A DNA stretch of 5,535 nucleotides from Actinomycetes bacterium (GTDB taxonomy: Bacteria > Actinomycetota > Thermoleophilia > Solirubrobacterales > Solirubrobacteraceae): positions 1 to 5,535 of the forward strand of contig JAEXXR010000476.1 of the NCBI GenBank assembly GCA_023405705.1. Reading direction: 5' to 3'. The notes below the pieces were generated by a model. That model ran no database searches, was not told the DNA's origin, and was given only the letters and a program-made list of their open reading frames with translations. Below are positions 1 to 5,455 of the stretch, piece by piece. Position 1 is the first letter of the stretch, and the number at the start of each line of letters is the position of its first letter. The position numbers and the translations under genes are program-made.

Positions 1-48
1 CCCCCCCCGGCCCCCGGGCCGTACCCCCCAAAAACGCTCCCGCCAGCC
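1..48. other. C-rich non-coding leader stretch
   Basis: This stretch has runs of eight C (1-8), five C (11-15) and six C (24-29), then five A (30-34). It does not look coding. The minus strand has matching G-runs, so G-quadruplex or i-motif formation is possible. No gene or clear terminator hairpin is visible; the GGCCC/GGGCC arms at 9-20 leave too short a loop. Confidence 0.5.
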
Positions 49-72
49 GTGGCAGCCGGTGCGGCGATCGGC

Positions 73-101
73 TTGCGGGATCGATCCCGCAGCGCTACCG
101 T
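73..101 (+). promoter_or_regulatory. Putative leaderless promoter of the nitrilase gene
   Basis: TTGCGG (73-78) as a -35-like box and TACCGT (96-101, fits TANNNT) as a -10-like box are separated by 17 bp. Seven bases after the -10 box comes the ATG at 109, so transcription would start at or next to the start codon. No Shine-Dalgarno lies upstream of that ATG, as expected for a leaderless transcript, which is common in actinobacteria. The -35 box matches the consensus only in TTG. This is inference from spacing; no start site has been measured. Confidence 0.5.
74..91. promoter_or_regulatory. 18-bp perfect palindrome, candidate operator
   Basis: TGCGGGATCGATCCCGCA is a perfect inverted repeat with no spacer. 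It overlaps the end of the putative -35 box and fills most of the spacer before the -10 box. A dimeric repressor (TetR-, GntR- or MarR-like) bound here would block RNA polymerase. No regulator gene lies in the window, so the binding protein is unknown. Confidence 0.45.
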
Positions 102-108
102 CAACCAC

Positions 109-1050
109 ATGAGAGTGTTGACCGCCTTCGCCCCGCCCACCTCCCTCGCCCGCGTCCACGAGCCCGAGCGCGGGCTGCTGCGGGTCGGCGCCGTCCAGCA
201 GCGCTGGCACGAGGACCCGACCGAGCACCGCGCCGCGCTCGCCGAGGGGATCCGCCTCGCGGCGCAGGAGGGCGCCAAGCTCGTCTGCCTCCAGGAGCTG
301 ACGCTCTCGCCGTACTTCGCGTTCGTCCCGGACGGCCCGGCCAAGCTCGGCGTCGAGCCCGAGGAGCTGCCCGGCGGCCCGACGCACGCGTTCGCCGCGG
401 AGCTGGCGCAGGAGACGGGCGTCCACGTCCACGCGTCGCTGTTCGAGCGCGCCGACGCCGAGGACGGCCTCGGCTTCAACACCGCGATCGTCGTCTCGCC
501 CGCAGGTGACATCGTCAGCCGCACGCGCAAGCTGCACATCCCCGTCACGGCCGGCTACTACGAGGACAGATACTTCCGCCAGGGCCCGTCCGAGGGCGTC
601 GACGGCAGGGGCCCGTTCCCGGTCCTCGGCATCGAGCAGGGCAGATTCGGCTTCCCGACCTGCTGGGACCAGTGGTTCCCGGAGCTGGCGCGCGCCTACG
701 CGCTGGAGGGCGCCGACGCGATCGTCTACCCGACCGCGATCGGCTCCGAGCCCGACCACCCCGACTTCGACACCCAGCCGCTGTGGCAGCAGGTGATGGT
801 CGGCAACGGGATCGCCAACGGCACCTTCATGATCGCCGTCAACCGCTTCGGCGAGGAGAACGGCCTGACCTTCTACGGCAGCTCGTTCATCTCCGACCCC
901 TACGGCCGCATCCTCCTCCAGGCCCCGCGCGACGAGGCCGCCGTCCTCGTCGCCGACCTCGACCTCGACCAGCGCCGCGACTGGCTCGACCTCTTCCCCT
1001 TCCTCAGAACCCGCCGCCCGGACGCGTACGCGGGGCTGGCGAAGCGGTAG
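109..1050 (+). CDS. Nitrilase-superfamily carbon-nitrogen hydrolase, N-carbamoylputrescine amidase-like
   Basis: This is a 313-residue cytoplasmic amidohydrolase of the nitrilase fold. The Glu-Lys-Cys catalytic triad is intact: E63 in LQELTLSPYF, K141 in RKLHIP and C185 in PTCWDQWFPE. The CWDQWFPE motif, YPTAIG (207-212) and NGTF..AVNRFG (237-248) resemble AguB, which hydrolyses N-carbamoylputrescine to putrescine, CO2 and ammonia in the agmatine route. No agmatine deiminase gene is nearby, so the substrate is not fixed; another N-carbamoyl amine or amide is possible. The ATG at 109 is chosen because the in-frame GTG at 49 would run through the promoter, and codons 49-108 have many A/T third positions (ggt, ttg, gat, cga, gct) unlike the rest. 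About 24 residues precede the usual first strand (LRVGAVQ), a slightly long N-terminus. The F420 oxidoreductase gene follows after 37 bp. Family call is firm, substrate is not. Confidence 0.9.
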   Translation: MRVLTAFAPPTSLARVHEPERGLLRVGAVQQRWHEDPTEHRAALAEGIRLAAQEGAKLVCLQELTLSPYFAFVPDGPAKLGVEPEELPGGPTHAFAAELAQETGVHVHASLFERADAEDGLGFNTAIVVSPAGDIVSRTRKLHIPVTAGYYEDRYFRQGPSEGVDGRGPFPVLGIEQGRFGFPTCWDQWFPELARAYALEGADAIVYPTAIGSEPDHPDFDTQPLWQQVMVGNGIANGTFMIAVNRFGEENGLTFYGSSFISDPYGRILLQAPRDEAAVLVADLDLDQRRDWLDLFPFLRTRRPDAYAGLAKR

Positions 1051-1062
1051 CCGCGTAGCCGC
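1047..1062 (+). repeat. Tandem GTAGCCGC x2 across the nitrilase stop codon
   Basis: Two adjacent copies of the octamer GTAGCCGC occupy 1047-1054 and 1055-1062; the first contains the TAG stop (1048-1050). A partial third GTAGC occurs at 1074-1078 in the hairpin loop. It may be a chance duplication; no function is evident. Confidence 0.35.
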
Positions 1063-1063
1063 T

Positions 1064-1090
1064 CATGGCCCGGGTAGCTCCCGGGCCATG
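1064..1090 (+). promoter_or_regulatory. 11-bp perfect hairpin ending on the start codon of the F420 oxidoreductase
   Basis: The arms CATGGCCCGGG (1064-1074) and CCCGGGCCATG (1080-1090) pair perfectly around the loop TAGCT. The last three bases of the 3' arm are the ATG start. No T-tract follows, so it is not a classical intrinsic terminator, though it could still act as a terminator for the nitrilase transcript. In RNA reading through from the nitrilase gene, the start codon would be buried in a very stable stem. No Shine-Dalgarno is visible. As DNA it could also be a protein-binding inverted repeat. Confidence 0.5.
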
Positions 1091-2053
1091 ACGAGATTCG
1101 GGTACACGATGATGTGCGAGCAGGCGGCGCCGGATCAGCTGGTGCGGGACGTGGTGCGGGCGGAGGGGGCCGGGTTCGACTTCTCCGTGATCAGCGACCA
1201 CTACGCGCCCTGGCTCGACGCGCAGGGGCACGCGGGGTATGCGTGGTCGATCCTCGGGGCGGCGGCGCAGGCGACCGAGCGGATCCCGCTGATGACCTAC
1301 GTCACCTGCCCGACGCTGCGCTACCACCCGGCGGTCGTCGCGCAGAAGGCGTCGACGGTGCAGATCCTCTCCGGCGGGCGGTTCCGGCTCGGGCTCGGCT
1401 CCGGCGAGAACCTCAACGAGCACGTCGCCGGCGAGGGGTGGCCGGCCGTCGGGGTGCGGCACGCGCTGCTGCGCGAGGCGGTCGAGATCATCGGCGCGCT
1501 GCTCGACGGCGAGACGGTCAACTTCCGCGGCGACCACTACGACGTCGAGCAGGCCGTCCTGCACGACCGGCACGAGATCCGGCCGCCGATCGGGATCGCC
1601 GTCTCCGGCCCGGACTCCTGCCGGCTGGCCGGCCGCCGCGCCGACCTGATGATCGCGACCGAGCCCAAGCCCGAGCTGGGCGAGCAGTTCGACGCCGCCG
1701 GCGGTGCGGGCAAGCCGCGCGTCGGGCAGGTCGCCGTCTGCTGGGACCCCGACCGCGACGCCGCGGTCAGACGCGCCCACGAGCAGTTCCGCTGGTTCGG
1801 GCTCGGCTGGCTCGTCAACGCCGACCTCCCCACCCCGGCCGCCTTCGACGCCGCGACCAGATACGTCACGCCCGAGCAGGTCGCCGACGAGATCGCCTGC
1901 GGTCCGGACCTCGACGCGCACGTCGCGGCGGTCCAGCCCTACCTGGAGGCCGGCTTCGACGAGGTCGCGCTGGTGCAGATCGGCGGCGACCACCAGGACG
2001 GCTTCGTCGACTGGGCCGAGCGCGAGCTGCTGCCGGCGCTGCGGAGCCTGTGA
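1088..2053 (+). CDS. F420-dependent LLM-class oxidoreductase, G6PDH-like family
   Basis: This 321-residue protein is a luciferase-like (alpha/beta barrel) enzyme expected to use the deazaflavin F420. SDHYAPW (36-42) matches SDHFQPW of mycobacterial F420-dependent glucose-6-phosphate dehydrogenase FGD1, giving D37, H38 and W42. LGLGSGENLNE (101-111) matches its GVGTGEALNE segment, with E107 at the catalytic Glu position. TYVTCPTLRYHPAVVAQ (70-86) is the conserved strand and cofactor-side loop. K194 may match one phosphate-binding Lys of FGD1. By alignment from memory, the Lys-His pair and the Arg that complete the sugar-phosphate site (K259, H260, R283 of FGD1) have no counterparts near 240-270. 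The real substrate is therefore probably not glucose 6-phosphate. The start MTRFGYTM is at the usual family position; a later start at Met8 or Met9 would remove the first strand. It has no Shine-Dalgarno and begins in a hairpin. Family call is confident; reaction is unknown. Confidence 0.9.
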   Translation: MTRFGYTMMCEQAAPDQLVRDVVRAEGAGFDFSVISDHYAPWLDAQGHAGYAWSILGAAAQATERIPLMTYVTCPTLRYHPAVVAQKASTVQILSGGRFRLGLGSGENLNEHVAGEGWPAVGVRHALLREAVEIIGALLDGETVNFRGDHYDVEQAVLHDRHEIRPPIGIAVSGPDSCRLAGRRADLMIATEPKPELGEQFDAAGGAGKPRVGQVAVCWDPDRDAAVRRAHEQFRWFGLGWLVNADLPTPAAFDAATRYVTPEQVADEIACGPDLDAHVAAVQPYLEAGFDEVALVQIGGDHQDGFVDWAERELLPALRSL

Positions 2054-2093
2054 CGACGGCGGCGGGGCTGCTGCTGCGGCGGCGGGAGCCTCG

Positions 2094-2225
2094 ATGACCT
2101 CGGCGGAAGACCACCTCGCCGCGGCCGCCCCGCGCGAAGGCGGCCGTTCGGGCCCTGTCGGCGGCGCGCCCGTTCTGACGCGATCGGTTCAGCGCCGTGC
2201 CGGCCTGGGCACCCCGGCCCCATGA
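2094..2225 (+). CDS. Possible small upstream reading frame, 43 codons, coupled to the formate dehydrogenase
   Basis: A short frame begins MTSAEDHLAAAAPRE and ends GLGTPAP. Its TGA stop (2223-2225) overlaps the ATG of the formate dehydrogenase gene as ATGA. GGGAG at 2084-2088, five bases before the ATG, is the best Shine-Dalgarno-like site I see at any start in the window. This layout would suit translational coupling, with ribosomes delivered to a downstream start that has none of its own. Against it, about nine of its 43 codons end in A or T, far more than in the flanking genes, and the peptide has no recognisable domain, membrane segment or attenuator-like codon run. It may be ordinary intergenic sequence that happens to be open; in a GC-rich genome that is common. 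Treat as a candidate. Confidence 0.25.
   Translation: MTSAEDHLAAAAPREGGRSGPVGGAPVLTRSVQRRAGLGTPAP
2122..2146 (+). terminator. GC-rich stem-loop, weak terminator candidate
   Basis: CGGCCGCC (2122-2129) pairs perfectly with GGCGGCCG (2139-2146) around a nine-base loop. It lies 69 bases after the oxidoreductase stop. Only two T follow the stem, so it is not a canonical intrinsic terminator; high-GC actinobacteria can use U-poor hairpins. It could equally be structure within the formate dehydrogenase leader. Confidence 0.25.
2202..2219 (+). promoter_or_regulatory. Leader hairpin just upstream of the formate dehydrogenase start
   Basis: GGCCTGG (2202-2208) pairs with CCCGGCC (2213-2219) around the loop GCAC, with one T/C mismatch. 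It sits where a Shine-Dalgarno should be and ends two bases before the ATG at 2222. Ribosomes reading the small upstream frame would open it. In sequence this GC-rich, such a hairpin can arise by chance. Confidence 0.3.
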
Positions 2226-5200
2226 CCCGTCCCGACCTCCCGCGGCTCGCCGACTGGCCGCTGCTGCGCCAACTCCGCGGCGGCGACCCGCTCGCGCGCG
2301 GGGCGGCGGCGAAGTCGCGCGGCAGCAGACGGCACAGAGCGCGGATCGCGGAGGCCGACCGCGTCGTCGGCTCGGTCTGCCCGTACTGCGCGGTCGGCTG
2401 CGCGCAGAAGGTCTACGTGAAGGACGACAGAGCGATCCAGATCGAGGGCGATCCCGACGCGCCGCACAGCCGCGGCCGCCTCTGCCCGAAGGGCTCCGCG
2501 ACGCTCCAGCTCACCACCGGCGAGGCGCGCGAGCGGCACGTCCTCTACCGCCGCCCGTACGGCACCGAGTGGGAGCCGCTCGACCTCGACACCGCGATGG
2601 AGTTGATCGCCGACCGCGTCGTCAGAACCCGCCGCGAGGGCTGGGAATGGGAGCACGAGGGGTCGCGCACCCGCCGCTGCATGAGCATCGCGGCACTCGG
2701 CGGCGCGACGCTCGACAACGAGGAGAACTACCTGATCAAGAAGCTGATGACCGGGCTCGGCGTCGTGCAGGTCGAGAACCAGGCGCGCGTCTGCCACAGC
2801 AGCACCGTCGTCGGGCTCGGGACCTCGTTCGGCCGCGGCGCCTCGACGACGCTCCCGGCCGACCTGCAGCACTCGGACCTGATCGTGCTGGAGGGGTCGA
2901 ACATGGCCGAGGCCCACCCGGTCGCCTACCAGTGGGTCGTCGAGGCGAAGGCGCGCGGTGCGACGATCGTCCACGTCGACCCGCACTACAGCCGCACGAG
3001 CGCGCTCGCCGACCTGTTCGTGCCGCTGCGCGCCGGCACCGACATCGCCTTCCTCGGCGGGATCATCCGCCACGTCATCGAGACCGAGTCGGACTTCCGC
3101 GAGTACGTCGTCAACTACACGAACGCGCCGACGATCCTCGGCGAGGCGTTCGCGGACGCCGGCGCCGAGGGGCTGTTCTCCGGCTGGGATCCCGAGAGCG
3201 TCGACTACGACCAGACGACCTGGCAGTACGACGGCGCCTGGGTCACCGCAGCGGCGGGCCAGCGCGACCAGGAGGGACACCTCGCCCAGCTCGGCCCCTC
3301 CGGCCCCGGCCTCGGCGGACCGGGCGGCCGCGGCAGACCGAGACTCGACCCGACGCTCCAGCACCCCCGCTGCGTCTGGCAGGTGCTGAAGCGCCACTAC
3401 GCCGCGTACACGCCGGAGATGGTCGAGCGCGTCTGCGGCGTGCCGCAGGACCTCTTCAGACAGGTCTGCGACCTGTTCGTCGCCAACTCCGGCCGCGAGC
3501 GCACGACCTCGTTCGTCCACGGCGTCGGCTGGACGCAGCACACGATCGGCTCGCAGTACATCCGCGCCGCCTCGATCCTGCAGCTGCTGCTCGGCAACGT
3601 CGGCCGCCCCGGCGGCGGCGTGATGGCGATGCGCGGCCACGCCTCGATCCAGGGCTCCAGCGACATCCCGACGCTGTTCGACACGCTGCCCGGCTACATC
3701 CCGATGCCGCACGCCCACGGTCACAAGTCGCTCGCCGACTTCCTCGCCGCCGACGAGCCGGCGCGCGGCTTCTGGGGCAACATGGGCGACTACTTCGTCA
3801 GCCTCCTGAAGGCGTGGTGGGGCGACGCGGCGCGCAGAGACGACGAATGGGCCTTCGACTATCTCCCGAGGCTCACCGGCAGCCACTCGACCTACGACAC
3901 CGTGATGGAGATGCTCGCCGGGCGGGTCAGAGGCTATTTCCTCTTCGGCCAGAACCCGGCGGTCGGCTCGGCCAACACACGCATGCAGCGGCTGGGGATG
4001 TCGAGACTCGACTGGATGGTCGTGCGCGACTTCTCGCTGATCGAGAGCGCGACCTGGTGGCAGGACGGGCCGGAGCTGGAGAGCGGCGAGCAGCCGCCGC
4101 CCGAGCGCCAGGGCACCGAGGTCTTCTTCCTCCCCGCCGCCGCCCACATCGAGAAGGACGGCACCTTCACGAACACCCAGCGGATGGTGCAGTGGCACAA
4201 CCAGGCGGTCGAGCCGCGCGAGGACCAGCGCAGCGACCTGTGGTTCGTCCACAAGCTCGGCCAGCTCGTGCGAGAACGGCTCGCCGGCTCGACCGACGAG
4301 GCCGACCGCCCGATCCTCGACCTCACCTGGGACTACCCGGTGAGCGGTCCCCACGACGACCCGAGCGCCGAGGCCGTCCTGCGCGAGATCAACGGCGTCG
4401 GCCCCGACGGCAGGCTGCTGTCCGGCTACAGCGAGCTGAGAGACGACGGCTCGACCGCGTGCGGCTGCTGGATCTACTGCGGCTGCTTCTCAGGCGGCGT
4501 CAACCAGACCGCGCGGCGCACGCCGTTGACGGAGCAGAACTGGACCGGCAGAGAGTGGGCGTGGGCGTGGCCGGCCAACCGCCGCGTCCTCTACAACCGC
4601 GCCTCCGCCGACCCGCAGGGCAGACCGTGGAGCGAGCGCAAGAGACTGGTCTGGTGGGACGAGGCGGCGCAGCGCTGGACCGGCGACGACGTCCCCGACT
4701 TCCAGTCCGGCAAGCCGCCCGGCTACGAGCCGCCGGACGACGCCCGCGGCGCCGACGCGATCCGCGGCGACGACCCGTTCATCATGCAGTCCGACGGCCG
4801 CGGCTGGCTGTACGCACCGGCCGGCGTCGCCGACGGGCCGCTGCCGACCCACTACGAGCCGCAGGACTCGCCGGTCCGCAACGAGCTGCACCGGCAGCAG
4901 CGCGACCCGATGCGGCAGACCTTCGTCCACGATCGCAACCGCTACCACCCGGACCCGGACGGCCCCGGCGCGGAGGTCTTCCCGTTCGTCGTCACGACCT
5001 ACCGGCTGACCGAGCACTTCACCGCCGGCGGCATGTCGCGCTGGACCCCGTACCTCGCCGAGCTGCAGCCGGAGTTCTTCTGCGAGGTCTCCCCCGAGCT
5101 GGCGGCCGAGCGGGGGCTCTCGCATGGCGGTTGGGCGACGCTGGTGAGCGCCCGCGGCGTGATCGAGGCGCGCGTGCTCGTGACCGACCGGATGACGCCG

Positions 5201-5455
5201 CTGCACCTCGACGGCCGCCGCGTCCACCAGATCGGGATGCCCTACCACTGGGGACCGAACGGCTACGCGGTCGGCGACTCGATGAACGAGCTCTCCTCGA
5301 TGTCGCTCGACCCCTCCTCCCACATCCAGGAGGTGAAGGCGCTGACCGCCGACATCCGCCCCGGACGGCGGCCGCGCGGGCCTGCGCGCACCGCGCTGCT
5401 GCGCGACTACCGCGAACGGGCCGGGATCACGATGCACACGGGGCTGAGGCCGTGA
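2222..5455 (+). CDS. fdhA: Formate dehydrogenase alpha subunit, FdnG-type molybdopterin oxidoreductase (Cys form)
   Basis: This 1077-residue catalytic subunit would oxidise formate to CO2 at a bis-MGD molybdenum or tungsten centre. The N-terminal 4Fe-4S domain has C53-X2-C56-X3-C60-X27-C88, followed by K90, the Lys that relays electrons to the pterin. The metal ligand is C191, followed by H192 in RVCHSSTV; FdnG has selenocysteine here, and this gene has TGC (2792-2794). R471 in MRGHASIQG is the conserved formate-site Arg. GSNMAEAHPV (225-234), TLQHPRCVW (378-386), WAWAWP (779-784) and NRASADPQG (792-800) match FdnG/FdoG closely. The C-terminal pterin-binding domain spans about 915-1045 (TTYRLTEHFTAGG). 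Residues 1-50 lack a hydrophobic Tat signal, so the protein should stay in the cytoplasm, unlike E. coli FdnG. A Gly/Pro-rich insert lies near 354-376, and extra cysteines near 753-755. The start fits actinobacterial relatives that begin with a similar LRQLRGGDPLARGAA segment. No Shine-Dalgarno is present. It overlaps the next gene by four bases. Confidence 0.93.
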   Translation: MTRPDLPRLADWPLLRQLRGGDPLARGAAAKSRGSRRHRARIAEADRVVGSVCPYCAVGCAQKVYVKDDRAIQIEGDPDAPHSRGRLCPKGSATLQLTTGEARERHVLYRRPYGTEWEPLDLDTAMELIADRVVRTRREGWEWEHEGSRTRRCMSIAALGGATLDNEENYLIKKLMTGLGVVQVENQARVCHSSTVVGLGTSFGRGASTTLPADLQHSDLIVLEGSNMAEAHPVAYQWVVEAKARGATIVHVDPHYSRTSALADLFVPLRAGTDIAFLGGIIRHVIETESDFREYVVNYTNAPTILGEAFADAGAEGLFSGWDPESVDYDQTTWQYDGAWVTAAAGQRDQEGHLAQLGPSGPGLGGPGGRGRPRLDPTLQHPRCVWQVLKRHYAAYTPEMVERVCGVPQDLFRQVCDLFVANSGRERTTSFVHGVGWTQHTIGSQYIRAASILQLLLGNVGRPGGGVMAMRGHASIQGSSDIPTLFDTLPGYIPMPHAHGHKSLADFLAADEPARGFWGNMGDYFVSLLKAWWGDAARRDDEWAFDYLPRLTGSHSTYDTVMEMLAGRVRGYFLFGQNPAVGSANTRMQRLGMSRLDWMVVRDFSLIESATWWQDGPELESGEQPPPERQGTEVFFLPAAAHIEKDGTFTNTQRMVQWHNQAVEPREDQRSDLWFVHKLGQLVRERLAGSTDEADRPILDLTWDYPVSGPHDDPSAEAVLREINGVGPDGRLLSGYSELRDDGSTACGCWIYCGCFSGGVNQTARRTPLTEQNWTGREWAWAWPANRRVLYNRASADPQGRPWSERKRLVWWDEAAQRWTGDDVPDFQSGKPPGYEPPDDARGADAIRGDDPFIMQSDGRGWLYAPAGVADGPLPTHYEPQDSPVRNELHRQQRDPMRQTFVHDRNRYHPDPDGPGAEVFPFVVTTYRLTEHFTAGGMSRWTPYLAELQPEFFCEVSPELAAERGLSHGGWATLVSARGVIEARVLVTDRMTPLHLDGRRVHQIGMPYHWGPNGYAVGDSMNELSSMSLDPSSHIQEVKALTADIRPGRRPRGPARTALLRDYRERAGITMHTGLRP

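Noticed and set aside
49..108. Upstream GTG start extending the nitrilase by 20 residues
   Set aside because: The stretch holds the promoter-like boxes and palindrome and has A/T-rich third positions unlike the gene body.
1004..1993. 329-codon open frame on the minus strand opposite the F420 oxidoreductase
   Set aside because: Antisense shadow with repetitive Val/Gly/Arg/Asp composition; the plus-strand gene has clear LLM motifs.
2068..2085. CTG/CGG short triplet run after the F420 oxidoreductase stop
   Set aside because: Only three CTG units and a few CGG; ordinary in sequence of this composition.
1114..2097. 327-codon plus-strand frame overlapping the F420 oxidoreductase
   Set aside because: Arg/Ala/Gly-only low-complexity translation in the alternate frame of a well-supported gene.
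2340..2375. SRRHRA as a twin-arginine export motif
   Set aside because: No hydrophobic segment follows and the Fe-S cysteines come about 13 residues later; the region is simply basic.
2792..2845. Remnant of a selenocysteine insertion (SECIS) stem-loop after Cys191
   Set aside because: I could not find a convincing stem with a bacterial SECIS-type apical loop at the right distance by eye.
2189..4354. 721-codon open frame on the minus strand opposite the formate dehydrogenase
   Set aside because: Low-complexity Arg/Val/Ala/Asp-rich translation with no domain, antisense to a gene with complete family motifs. Long antisense frames are expected in sequence with such GC-rich third positions.
4490..5437. 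315-codon open frame on the minus strand
   Set aside because: Same kind of antisense shadow of the formate dehydrogenase C-terminal part; no recognisable motif.
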